64,000 bases of DNA from Telopea speciosissima. Its lineage: Eukaryota; Streptophyta; Magnoliopsida; Proteales; Proteaceae. Shown here piece after piece: positions 35,010-46,284 of the stretch. Made by a program: the position numbers and the translations under genes. The stretch covers positions 61,746,593-61,810,592 of the forward strand of contig NC_057923.1 in NCBI RefSeq assembly GCF_018873765.1. The letters are read 5' to 3'. The number at the start of each line of letters is the position of its first letter. Positions within the stretch are counted from its first letter, which is position 1. The notes under the pieces are model-generated. The model saw only the letters and a program-made list of their open reading frames with translations, made no database searches and was not told the origin of the DNA.

Positions 35010-35630
35010 AAGAACAACAACAACAACAACTCAGCCTTATCCCAACTAAATGGGGTCGGCTACATGGATCCTTGCTCTCCAATCAGCTATATTCGAATTC
35101 ATACTTGATACAAGGCCTAAACTATGCATGTCTTTCCTCACCACTTCTCCTAGGGTCATTTTAGCTCTGCCCTTGGCTCTTTTAGTCCTTCAATCTGAAT
35201 TAAATCACTCCTTCGTATTGGAGCATCCAAAGACCTTCGTTGAACATGGTCATTCCACCTCAAACGACTTTCTCATAACTTATCATGTATCAGAGCCATT
35301 CCCAAACCAGTTCTAATGTAATCATTCCTTACTCTATCTTTCCTAGTTTTGCCATACATACATCTCAATATCTTCATCTCCGCTACACTAAGTTTATCTA
35401 CATGATGCTTTTTAACTACCCAACATTCCGCACCATACATCATAGCCGGTCATATGACTAGCCTATAAAATTTCCTTTAATTTTTAAAGGAATATGTTGA
35501 TCGCATAACACTCCGGACGCTCCTCTCCACTTCATCCATCCTATTTTTATTCTCCGTAATATCATCCTCTATATCACAACTTCTTTATTTATGATTGAGC
35601 CCTAGATACTTAAAATAATCACTTTGCAGG
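35010..35630 (-). mobile_element. RTE/BovB-type LINE, 3' portion, degenerate
   Basis: On the minus strand broken frames read like the region after the RT palm: a MYGAECWxVKK-like stretch (ATGATGTATGGTGCGGAATG..), then MRMLRW-like, RDRIRN-like and RWFGHV-like blocks. It ends with GGATCCATGTAGCCGACCCC and a (TTG)n/(GTT)n tail at about 35010-35030. These are characteristic of a widespread plant non-LTR family. The 5' part and any intact ORF are absent. Confidence 0.7.
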
Positions 35631-35639
35631 TTACTAATA

Positions 35640-36373
35640 TAGAAATTAAAAGGATTCGATGGGGGGAAGAAAAGGAAGAAGATTGGGGGAGGGGGAATAT
35701 GAGCAAGAAAAAACCTATAGAAAAGATTAGAGTGGCAAAAACGGCGATTCAAAATAAAGGGAAATTTGTCCTAGTCAAAGTGAAAAAGCCACAAAGGATA
35801 CTTGGATAATGGTAAAAATTACAGAAAAACTACGCTAGAAAGCCTGGATTCTAAGGAAACAAGGTGCAATGGGCATTACACAGCCCGTTTGGAAAGCCAT
35901 ATAATTGTGCACAACACCGCTGCCCTACTAGGGGTTGCAGTGACGTGTGCTCAGTAGAAAAAGGGTTAAGATCACAGAAAAATTGAAACGAAATGAAATA
36001 AAGGCTAAAAGAAAGTAGACTTACCTGTCTACAAATTTTGTGAAGAGAGGATAGTGGTTCGAGTGGGCTAGACTCAACATCTGATGAGCTTAAGCCGAAC
36101 TTAACGCAGCAGACCAGCAACTCAAGCTCCAAATAACACTCCAATTCACAATAATACGTATCATATGAGTATAATCGTCGTAATCCTCCTAAAACGTGAG
36201 AATGGTCACTACTTAATAACTAAGAAACTATTGCATAAATAGAAATAAAAATAATAGCAGCTTCTAATAGAATATTCCAGCAGCATCCAGCATATTATTT
36301 TCATAGCAGTGTCCACACACAGCTTCTAGACACCAAACCAGGGGCCCATCCAAGCTAGCACTAGGCCTGGTTT

Positions 36374-36405
<32 letters not shown>

Positions 36406-36950
36406 TCCCTGGGGATGAACTGAACCCAGGTTTTGACTTTGAGCCTTTTTCTTCTTTCTACACACATAGTAGTGCTTGAGTTCTACATCAGATCAGGTCA
36501 AGTGTAAGGTGTGTGCAGGGGGAAATCTCTCAGAAGTTGAGAGTGATCTGATGGATGAATTGGGATATACACAGCCAGTCACCAAAATAGTAAGCAGTCA
36601 AGAACTTAACTGTAGAATGATACAGTAACCAGTAGATCATACAACGAACATAAAGCAATCCATCAATCACCAATCAGGGAAGAAACAGTAGCAATCATCA
36701 AATCCAGCAACCAGGAAGACCTTTCTGCGCAAGCTTATTTAGAAAACTCAGAAATTCCAGCAACCGATTGGAATGATCTTCATGTCTACATATAGAATGA
36801 AGAAGATAGGATAATAGCAGAAGTAGAAACCTAGTTTTTCATCTTCACACAACTAAGGTTTCAAAACAAATAGGGCAGCAATGCTGCCGAACCAAAGGGG
36901 AAATCTGAAAGAAAACCCTCAAATCAGAAACAAGAAGAAAGGTATTGGAT
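35640..36950. other. Unassigned, probably internal region of an older LTR element
   Basis: No intact coding sequence. On the minus strand this lies directly downstream of an LTR and primer-binding site (36970-36958), so it may be the untranslated internal part of that element, but no gag or pol match was recognised. Confidence 0.35.
36374..36404 (+). repeat. (GAACCA)n short tandem repeat
   Basis: Five units of a hexamer in unannotated sequence left of the nested retrotransposons. Confidence 0.85.
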
Positions 36951-36957
36951 CTTCAAT

Positions 36958-37085
36958 GCTCTGATACCAAGTAACGAAATCAGTCCTTGAAGCCAACACC
37001 TGCAAACACAAAGGAAAGAGAGAAGAAGAAGAGGAGAAGACAAGCATTAAGAGAGAACACCTCAAGGTTTGGCTGAATGGCCTTA
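36958..37085 (-). mobile_element. Older copia LTR, 3' part, with primer-binding site
   Basis: On the minus strand this LTR ends ..GATTTCGTTACT and is followed by TGGTATCAGAGC (36969-36958). The LTR is cut at 37085 by the younger copia element; the other part is 42663-42821, starting TGTTAGAGTTTCTG on the minus strand. Rejoined length is about 275 bp by coordinates. Confidence 0.7.
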
Positions 37086-37279
37086 TGTTAAGAGGACCAG
37101 ATTTAGAACTCGATGCTTGGATGTCTAAGGCAGACCCCAAGCCATATATTTATAATGAATAGAAAAGAATAAAAACTGTACATAGGCGATGTGGAACTAA
37201 ACCACATACATAAAACAATGAAATAATGAGGAAAAAATGTCCAGAATACCCCCACGGTATTCTGGCCCATATATCAACA
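37086..37279 (-). repeat. 3' LTR of the young copia element
   Basis: 194 bp; TG..CA ends; TATA-like ATATATTTATAATG internally. Confidence 0.93.
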
Positions 37280-37286
37280 CTCCCCC

Positions 37287-40200
37287 TCAAGTTGGAGCAT
37301 ATATATCATGCATGCCGAACTTGACTAGTATAGGATGAAACAGCTTGCAAGTCAGCCCCTTAGTGCATACATCAGCCAGTTGATCGGTAGTCTTGACAAA
37401 GGGAACACAGATGAGGCCAGCTTCAAGCTTTTCCTTGATGAAATGTCTGTCAACCTCCACATGTTTAGTGCGATCATGATGAACAGGGTTATGAGCAATG
37501 CTAATAGCCGCTTTATTGTGACAATAAAGCATCATTGGAAGATGGACAGCAACACCAATATCCTGCAACAATCCTCTAAGCCAAAGAAGTTCACAAATGC
37601 CTTGGGCCATCGGACGAAACTCGGCTTCAGCACTAGACCTTGCCACAACATTCTGTTTTTTGCTGCGCCATGTAACAAGGTTCCCACCCACAAAGGAGCA
37701 ATAGCCAGAGATGGACTTTCTGTCAGAAGAACCAGCCCAGTCGGCATCAGTATAAGCTTCAATCTTGAGGTGACCATTGGAAGATAAGAGAATTCCCTTT
37801 CCTGGAGCAGACTTCAAATACCTCAAAATACGACGGACTGCATCCATATAAGAGGAATAGGGATCATGCATAAACTGGCTCACCATACTTACAGCAACCG
37901 CTATGTCAGGTCGGGTGTGGGAAAGGTAGATAAGTTTGCCCACTAACCGCTGATAACCTCCTTTGTCAACAGGTTCACCCTCTTTCTCCCTAAGTTTTGC
38001 AATAGCATCCATAGGAGTATCTGAGGGATGACAACCTAGCAACCCTGTCTCAGTCAATAGATCAAGGAGATATTTTCGTTGAGAAAGAAAGATGCCCTTT
38101 GAAGAGCGAGCAACTTCTATCCCTAGAAAATATTTTAGAGAACCTAGATCTTTGACCTCAAACTCACGGCCAAGGAGAAGCTTTAAATCCCTGATAGCAG
38201 CATCATCATTACCAGTCACCACGATATCATCCACATAGACTATGAGAAGAGTAACCTTGTCACCAACTCGTCTGATGAACAAGGTATGATCAGCATTGCT
38301 CTGCTTATAACTTGCTGTAACCATAGCCTTATGAAACCGACCGAACCAAGCCCTAGGTGACTGCTTCAACCCGTAGAGAGCACGTTTCAACTTGCAAACT
38401 CTGCCCCTAGTCCTGTCATCAGAGAAGCCTGGTGGAATGTCCATATATACATTCTCCTCAAGCTCCCCATGGAGGAAGGCATTCTTCACATCTAGCTGCT
38501 AAAGATCCCATCCAAGATTTGCAGCACAAGATAATAGCACCCTGACAGTGTTGAGCTTTGCCACTGGTGCAAAAGTCTCCTGATAGTCAACTCCATAAGT
38601 ATGAGTGAACCCCTTTGCAACCAGACGCGCCTTATACCGATCCACTGAACCATCAGCCTTCTGTTTGACCACGAAGACCCATTTACATGCCACTGGTTTT
38701 TTCCCTGGAGGAAGAGTCACAAGATCCCACGTGTTATTTTTTTGTAGTGCTCTCATTTCTTCCAACATTGCAGCCTTCCACTTTCCATTTGTATATGCTT
38801 CCTGCCAATTTTTAGGAATAGAGACAGAAGAAAGAGATGATACAAAAGCACGGAAAGAAGGAGAAAGAGAACTATACGAAACAAAGCGAGATATGGGATG
38901 TAAAGTGCAAGTCCTAGTACCTTTGCGATGAGCAATAGGTAGGTCGGAAGGAGAGAGATTACCAGGAGATGAAGGACCCGGGTCTGGAGCCGGCAATTGG
39001 ATGGGTACTGGTGCTATAGTGGGTCGTAACTGCCCTTTGTTGGATCTGCCCCTTGTATAGGTGATGATGTTGGAGTTGTCGTCGATTCTCTTTTGAAATT
39101 CACCAATAGTCCTCTGGACAGGAGTCAGCTCCCCCTGGATAGGAACATTAACAACACCATTTTCTATGGTCTCCCCCTGTATAGGATTCCCATCAGGTGA
39201 GGGAGGAACAGCCAGAGGAAGTTGGGCATCCAAAGTAGGCTGGGCAGCAGCCATGGCTGGTGGCAAAGTAGGCTGGACAGCAGCGTGAGGAACCTCTGGT
39301 AGAGGAATCTCAAAAAGCACATCTTCACTAGAACTCTCCCCCTAAAGAGGTGGCGAAGAATAGTAGGAAAGGGACTCATGGAAAATAACATCCATACTAA
39401 CCATGGTACGGCGGGAAGGGGGATGGTAACACTTGTAACCTTTCTTGGTCGGAGAATAACCCAAGAAAATACAACGAAGTCTCCGAGGTTCAAGCTTGCC
39501 AGGATATCTAGTATCCCTAGCATAACACACACAACCAAATACCTTGGGGGGCACAATAAAGGAGGAATTTCCCACTAAAACATCAGAGGGGTTGCGAGAA
39601 TTAAGGACCCGAGAAGGCAGCCGATTGATGAGATAGGCTGCAGTGAGTACCGCATCCCCCCAATATTGAGATGGGACATTCCTCGCAAACATCAAAGCCT
39701 TGGCCATCTCTAACAAGTGTCGATTCTTCTGTTCTGCCACACCATTCTGGGCAGGGGTATCAACACAACTATTTTGATGAAGGATGCCATGGTCAGCCAA
39801 ATATTTTTGAAATTGAGACTCTGTATACTCAGTTCCATTGTCACTTCTTAAGACTTTGAGAGTAGTTTGGAACTGAGTTTGTATCATTTTATGAAAATGC
39901 TGAAAATAGGAAAAAACTTGATTTTTTGTGTGCAAAAGATATACCCAGGTATGCCGAGAATGACAATCAATGAAAGAGACAAACCAACGATGGCCAGAAA
40001 TAGAAGGTTTACGACTAGGGCCCCAAACATCAGAATGCACCAAATTAAAACAAAAAGAACTTCTTTTATTTGAAAGAGGATAATTTGAACGTGTCTGTTT
40101 GGCCAGAACACAAGCCTCACAAAAAAAGTCATCCTTAGTACGAAGGGTGACCAAACTAGGAAATAAATGAGCTAAAATCCCTGAAGGGGGCTGACCTAAC

Positions 40201-41714
40201 CTAGAGTGCCACTGGTAGAGTTTAGAAGAGACCATGGAGTTCTGGTATGGTGAAGAATGTAATGGTGGTGGAGAGAAGCGACCGTCATCAAGCAGGTACA
40301 GCCCACCGTGCACTTTACCCAATCCAATCGTCTTCCCAGACTCCAGATCCTGAAACACACAATGAGAAGGAAAGAAGGTGACTTTGCAGTTAAGATCACG
40401 AGTAATACTACTAATAGAAAGAAGGTTAGTAGTAAAGTTAGGAATGTGTAAAAGCAGAGGACAAGGGAAGAGAAGAAGTGCGATAGATGATTCCTTTTCC
40501 GAGAGATGGCGAAAGGGAACCATCGCCACCTTGACCTTGTCCTTCCCAGACGTGGGGGAATATCTGTGAAACAAGCTAGAAGAACCGGTCATATGATCTG
40601 TAGCTCTAGAATCGATGATCCAAGGATGGGAAGCTACAGAAGCACAATGACCTCCAAATGCAATACCTGACCGGGCAAAGTGTGAACCTGAAGGAGCAGA
40701 AGAACTGGCAGGAGCTGATGTAGTAGAGGCAGCAGTAGCGGAAGATCAGAGCATATGTAGGAATGCCTGTAAATCATCCTGGGATGGACCAATGTCGGTA
40801 GCTGGGGGCTCCAGTAATACTTTCAGACTGATGGGCCCTGGGCTTTTGCTTTGTCTTTGTCTTGGCAGCCCTTTTTGCTTCAAAGTCAGCTGGTTTCCCA
40901 AGAAGTTTCCAACACTTCTCCTTGGTGTGATAGGGTTTGTGACAGTGCTCACAAACGACATTCCCTGTGGTAGAATCACTAAGAGAAGCAGTGCTATTAG
41001 GTGCAGGAATAGTAGGGGCAGCAGCCTTGAGAGTTGATCTGTCAGTAACAGGAGGATGCAACATGGCAGCCCGACGGTTCTCTTCAGAGGACACCAAGGC
41101 ATAAGATTGTTCAAGTGTGGGAAAAGGCTTATGGCCCAACACTTGAACACGAATCTGATCATACTCCACATTTAAGCCGGCCAGAAAATCGTAGGCCCTA
41201 ATCTTGTCCACATGCTTCTTATAGGAGGCAACATCAGTAGAAGTACTCAGGGGAAAGTCAGAGAAATGGTCCAGTTGTTGCCAAAGGGTGCGCAAGGTAG
41301 CATAATATTTGGAGACTGTCAACTCTCCCTGAATAGTGTGAAGGACCTTCTTCCTGATTTCATAGACCTGGGCATCATTGCCAAGCTGTCCATAAGTCTC
41401 CTTGCAAGCAGTCCAAATTTCCGCGGCTGTGTCAAGGAGAAGAAAATTGTGTTGTAGCTCTGTAGTCATAGAACCGATCAGATAGGACATAAGAACTCCA
41501 TTGTTGGCAAGCCACTTGTCCTGAGCAGCTCCAACCTCAGCAGGCATAGCAGTGGTTCCCCTAATATGACCAGTAAGGCCACGGCCTGCAATGGCAAAGG
41601 AGGTAGACCTAGACCAAAGCAGGTAGTGGTTCCCCTAATATGACCAGTAAGGTAATCTGGTTTGCTGTTTCCATCACCCATAGAAGTAGCAGTCGAATCC
41701 ACAGAGTCACCCAT
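37287..41714 (-). pseudogene. Copia gag-pol polyprotein, nearly complete but interrupted
   Basis: Reads from ATG 41714 to stop 37287 on the minus strand. Gag: WxxNNGVLMSYLIGSM-type capsid region and zinc knuckle CEHCHKPYHTKEKCW (about 40960-40915). Protease: [10 protein letters not shown] (about 40615-40585). Integrase: an HHCC zinc-binding region, HSDVWGP, SDNGTEY and GVAEQKNRH give [36 protein letters not shown]. RNase H: TDADWAGS through [13 protein letters not shown]. Breaks: a 74-bp tandem duplication (41551-41654) shifts frame early in gag; a second shift lies at about 40774-40850; in-frame stops are at 40748-40746 (TGA), 39344-39342 (TAG) and 38501-38499 (TAG). All other catalytic motifs are intact. 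Confidence 0.9.
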
Positions 41715-42466
41715 GACGACAGTGAAGAGTTCCAAATCGCAGATAAGGGCTGTTGTGAAGAGAAACCAAAGAAAATCTCCACGATAAGGGCTGCAACAAT
41801 GATGAAAGCCTTCTAATAATGAAGGAATCAATATCTCCAAAAATCAGCAGTACCAGACAGAGGAAACCTTGAGATCGATTTTTGCTGGGTTTTGAACAAA
41901 ACCCTGAAAGTGCTGAAATCGATAAGAGGAGAAGATGCCCAACCAGTGAGTGGATTGAGGCTGAAATTACAGTCGAATCAGTCTAGGCCAGAGGAGAATC
42001 ACTCCTCAAAAATTCAGAATCAACTGATATATAAAACCCCAATGTCGACTATTGTCAGGGTTTTGAAAAACCCTTACAATCTGGAAAAAAATATCGACCT
42101 TGAGAGGCTGCAGGTGCTGGAATAATAAATTGCTGCAAGTCTGGAGCTCCAATATAGTGAACAAATCCCTTGTTGTATAGAGGGTTTCTGTCCAACGAAG
42201 GCTGAAGTCTTCAATATTCGCAGCAAAGAGAGAGCAGCACCCAATCGATCAAATCTTCATATCATAGGATGAGGTAAAGGAGGGCAGCAGCAGGATCAAT
42301 TGATCACCTCATCAGTGCTGCCCTATGGGACAGAGAAGAACAAAACGAAACAAAGGGAAGAAGAGAAGAAGAGAAGAAAAGAGAAGAGAAAGGGTGAAAG
42401 ATCGAGAATTAGAGAAGGAAGGAGATCGTGAATTGCAATCTGAGTTCTAATCCAGCTTTGATACCA

Positions 42467-42657
42467 TGTTAAGAGGACCAGATTTAGAACTTGATGCTTG
42501 GATGTCTAAGGCAGACCCCAAGCCATATATTTATAATGAATAGAAAAGAATAAAAACTGTACATAGGCGATGTGGGACTAAACCACATACATAAAACAAT
42601 GAAATGAGGAAAAAATGTCCAGAATACCCCCACGGTATTCTGGCCCATATATCAACA
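42467..42657 (-). repeat. 5' LTR of the young copia element
   Basis: 191 bp; identical to the 3' LTR except for two substitutions and a 3-bp deletion. The primer-binding site lies immediately left, at 42466-42455. Confidence 0.93.
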
Positions 42658-42662
42658 CCTTA

Positions 42663-42821
42663 TTGTGATTGGTAGGGTTATATTAATATAAGAAAATAAC
42701 ATGTACAGAGCATTATACCCCTATTGACAGTACATGTACATAAGCCATAATAAAACAGAACAAAAGAAACCAAAAATACCCAAACTGCCCTGCTGCTAGC
42801 GCTAGAACAGAAACTCTAACA
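42663..42821 (-). mobile_element. Older copia LTR, 5' part
   Basis: On the minus strand begins TGTTAGAGTTTCTG at 42821 and runs to the insertion point of the young element at 42662. Continues at 37085. Confidence 0.65.
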
Positions 42822-43064
42822 CAAACAAAGGGGGAAAAAAAGTCTCTCGGCATCATAAAGTCTGCAGAGGGTTTTGGAGCGGCAGTCTTGTAGTCTCATA
42901 GTGTCTTCACTGAGGCTTATTGGATTGCATTGGAGTAGGTCAATGGTTGGTTATATTTTCCTATTCCACATTCTGTAATTTTTGAACTCTTAGTCATCTT
43001 GTTCTAATAATTGGATTAACCCTAATAATTGGATTAACTTGTTGCAGCATTTGGGTTTATCATC

Positions 43065-43520
43065 ATGAAGAAATTTACATGTTCAATAGTGGTTATCTTT
43101 CTGTTCCACCTCTTAGCACCTATTTGCTCCTTGGTACTCTTGCCATGCCAGCGTATGGGCTGCCCTGAACAACTCTATGCATACTCCTCTTGCTTGTACA
43201 TCACAAACCAACCTGCTGGAAAACAACTGCTCTCAGGAGGTGAGTTACTTGAGCACCAGGGTTTCGCCAAAGGTAACATTACCTTGATTCCGTTGTCCCA
43301 CCCGGGTTTCTGTTTTGGGGACATTGAGAGCCGATCCTTCCGGGAGGTCTCATGTACTAGTTACGATTCATTCCGGTTGTCACTTTATGAGGTCAAGCTG
43401 TGGGCTGCAAGGAAGATAGGCCTGACACAGAAAGAGAGGGAAGAATTTTTGAGTAGTCTGGAAGGACATACTTGCTGGGAAGTATCAGCCCCACAGCAAA
43501 CAATCATCAGGCAATCTTGA
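43065..43520 (+). CDS. Hypothetical secreted protein, 151 aa
   Basis: Single open frame ATG 43065 to TGA 43520. The first ~24 residues form a clear signal peptide (MKKFTCSIVVIFLFHLLAP). The remaining ~125 residues contain six cysteines (in PCQ, GCP, SCL, FCF, SCT, TCW), an even number as in disulphide-bonded apoplastic proteins. The C-terminus is helical and charged (WAARKIGLTQKEREEFLSSL). A polypyrimidine/TTGCAG acceptor-like site lies just upstream at about 43048, so it could be the last exon of a longer transcript. I do not recognise the family. It lies between retroelement debris, and expression is unproven. Confidence 0.5.
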   Translation: MKKFTCSIVVIFLFHLLAPICSLVLLPCQRMGCPEQLYAYSSCLYITNQPAGKQLLSGGELLEHQGFAKGNITLIPLSHPGFCFGDIESRSFREVSCTSYDSFRLSLYEVKLWAARKIGLTQKEREEFLSSLEGHTCWEVSAPQQTIIRQS

Positions 43521-44269
43521 ACAGTTTTAAAATTGTCTTGTTAGCCTACCTTCTGTCTATGGATACTGTTATGATTTCTCTAGTTTCCTCCTGTCTGATG
43601 TATAGTTTTCAGGTAATAATTTGGTAACCCTTTGCTTATAAAGATTTTGTCTTCTTCCGTTTTATTTCAACTGTTTGATTGTATATATATACTTTCATAA
43701 TATGAAGAAAAATTCTGATAAATGTCTATGCCTATGATCAGAGGCGAGAATTAGAGCCTTTTTAAGGTTGTCCTACTTAACAAATAACAATGGTAACATA
43801 GACGAGGAAAAAGGACAATCTGTTTGTTATTAATTTATAATAGTTGGGAAATTTCTACGTAATCACAAACCAGAACCCTACATTTTTTTTTTATTTATTT
43901 TTTTTTTACATAGTTCATGAAATCTCTAATAAAAAATAAAAATAAATAAACAGATCATACCAAGGTATGGAATCTTTTTTTTCAATTTTTTTTATGAGAA
44001 ATAAGAGGTACTATAAAAAGGAAATAAAAGAGAGTACATCTTTATCTTCATATTTGGATATTTTTCCACCTTATCACGGACATGCTAACCAAGGAGCTAT
44101 ATGTTACCAAAAAAAATTAAAAAAAAAACTAAAAAAAAAAACTGATGAGCTATAGAAATTGCATCCTTAAATGTTTCACAATAACTTAGTAGGGTTCTTA
44201 TATCTAATCGGTTTACACTTCTTCCCTGTTAGTAATTTGGCCACTTGTAGAAGATATCATATATCTTCA
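43521..44269. other. 3' flank and AT-rich spacer
   Basis: Likely 3' UTR of the 43 kb ORF (TTTATTTCAACTG..) then A/T runs. No other feature supported. Confidence 0.35.
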
Positions 44270-44445
44270 AAACTGTTTTGGGTCTTGTACTTCAATTTAT
44301 TCCAAGAGCTTGTAATGTTATTGTAGATGCTCTTGCTAGGAGAGCCTTGTCCTTAGCAAAGAAGACAATATGGCCTTTATCTGTCACTTTGAGGATGAGA
44401 GTGTATCTTGCTCTTTCGAATAGATTGGTTTTTTACTGAAAAAAG
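44270..44445 (+). pseudogene. LINE RNase H tail relic
   Basis: Reads VLQFIPRACNVIVDALARR, then ALSLAKKTIWPLSV, the same motif order as the relic at 31180 (FIPRxxNxVxDxLARxAxSLA..WP). About 55 residues remain, followed by a stop and A-rich sequence. Confidence 0.55.
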
Positions 44446-44591
44446 AGTTCTTATATCTAGCAAAAAAGTAAAGAGCTCAATGATCCTTTCCCGTTGAAGA
44501 ATTACAATCAGTCCAGACGACGATGGAAGTGATACCTAATTGCTTTGGTTTTTAATATCCCTTCAAGCATCCTTCACCCTTGTGATTCTTG

Positions 44592-45159
44592 TGTTGGGGG
44601 TACGATGTCTTGTATTATGTAACTTGGTTTGTGGGTTGATTCCAAAGGGTTGTTAGGCTTCGAGACCCGAAGGAATCGACACACTTGCATGTTAATCTAC
44701 TATTCTAGCAGGACTTCAGTGAACCAGTGGGTCCATGTGGTTCAAGGGCAATAATCCTGAGGAAAATTTTTTAAGGACTATATGGGTATTTTAATAAAAT
44801 TCCTATGGACGATTGTTCTCTGCTTGGGAGCGCAGGCTGCACCCAGACACATGGAGCGGCAATTCAAGGGGACGGGACAATCATTTCGCCCACCCCCATG
44901 TGTTTGGGTGCATCCTATGCCCCCATCATAGAAAACATTTGGCCAATTCCTATATAGGGTTTCACTATAAATATAGAGCAAAGGTTCTTTCTATGTAACA
45001 CAATTTGAGAGAGATGCAAGGATGAGTGATTGTAACCCTATTCTCCATTGATAGTGAAACAAATCTCATCTCACCATGGACGTAGGCAATCTTGCTGAAC
45101 CACATAAATCCTTGTATTCATTGTGTGATTGTTGTTTGCTATTTCCATTCTTTTCTACA
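44592..45159 (+). mobile_element. Solo LTR, TGTTGGGGGTA family
   Basis: Begins TGTTGGGGGTACGATGTC and ends TTCTTTTCTACA (TG..CA). Flanks TCTTG (44587-44591) and TCGTG (45160-45164) are a probable target duplication with one change. Shares GAGAGAGATG, GATAGTGAA and GAACCACATAAATC blocks with the 13478-13806 copy. Extra internal sequence (about 44800-44945) has inverted GGGTGCA/TGCACCC and CACATGG/CCATGTG motifs and is probably a nested MITE. Confidence 0.65.
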
Positions 45160-45368
45160 TCGTGTTAGGTTTCATTTTCAACATGTTGTGGACTCCATAT
45201 ATATCCACAATTTAAGGTAACACTCACAAGTTCCTTGGACCTAAACCCAAAATACTGGTCCGTCGGTTCACCCTGGACTGGATTGTTCCAACTCATGCCC
45301 AAGGAAAAGTTTCTCTGAGCAACAAGTAGTGCAGCCTATGCTTCCTCATATGGCTTTTTATTTTTAGA

Positions 45369-45522
45369 GAAAAAGAACTCTGTCCAGGAGTGTGGCCTAT
45401 ACCAGCACTCCCATGAGTCTATCTCTCTCCTTCCCAGACACATCTGCCCCCTTGTTTTAAGGAGAGAGATAGACAAATGGGAGTGCTGGCATAGGGCTCA
45501 CTCCCAGAGAGAAAACTGCTTC
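45369..45522. repeat. Foldback MITE
   Basis: Inverted arms include CACTCCCATGAGTCTATCTC and GAGATAGACAAATGGGAGTG with outer GGAGTGTGGCCTAT / ATAGGGCTCACTCC. About 150 bp. Confidence 0.65.
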
Positions 45523-46284
45523 CCTTATTTTTATTAATTCTTTAGAAGAGAATGTAAGGGGAGAAAAAGAATCAGAAAAATCTGTGACAAGGCGTAGGCT
45601 ACCCAATTGCTCAAAGAACCCTCTTCCTCCCATAAAAGAAAATGATGAAAGTCAAATGATGGGGAATCAAGGATCTGAAAACCAATAGTATAGTGGAAGA
45701 CTCTATCGAGATATACTCAACTGGGGAGATATTCTTCTGCTGCTCTGACATATTCATCTTAGAATCCACGACGTGAACAACTTATATGCAACTTACATTA
45801 GGTGAAAGACAACTCAGTAGCACGATCAGTCCATTCTCTAAGAGAAGAACCAGAAGATTATATTAATAAGGGCAAAAATTATTTCTAAATCCAATCCAAA
45901 TGCCATAGTTGACCTATCCCAAAAAAGGACTACACAAGCCGGGACATCTTTCACAGACAAGGGTGGATTACAAGGTAGCAATTCTGTTGAAAATTCTATG
46001 AGCTTAGAAGGTGGCACAAATTCTACATAAAAGAGAGATTAGGTGGGAAGCCCTTCAAAGAAAAACAGTCAAAAACAGCTGGAGCTTGGCACATTCTTTA
46101 AGTGAAACTTAGCAGCATTGCACAAAACAGCAAATGGTATGAGTTCTTTTTTTTCTTACTCAACTAATTGTCCAAAAGAAACTAGAAAAAATTAACATTC
46201 TCGTAACCAATGACAAGGGAAACAACAATAAGGACAAAGACAAGAAGCAGCCACTTAGCAATACCGTAGGTATAGATTTACAAG
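45523..46284. other. Spacer before the tandem duplication
   Basis: AT-rich, no coding or RNA signal recognised. Confidence 0.35.

Larger units (their letters stand above)
37086..42657 (-). mobile_element. Young Ty1-copia retrotransposon, 5572 bp
   Basis: LTRs at 42467-42657 (5') and 37086-37279 (3') begin TGTTGATATATGGGCC and end CTCTTAACA. A primer-binding site TGGTATCAAAGC follows the 5' LTR and a polypurine tract (CTTGAGGGGGAG) precedes the 3' LTR. A perfect CCTTA target duplication flanks it (37081-37085 and 42658-42662). The LTRs differ by two substitutions and one 3-bp gap, so insertion was recent. It sits inside an older copia LTR. Confidence 0.96.

Noticed and set aside
36025..36144. 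Minus-strand exon-like stretch with donor ACAG|GTAAG (LSSSDVESSPLEPL..)
   Set aside because: Good donor and open frame, but no acceptor-linked partner and no recognisable protein; it lies in probable retroelement interior.
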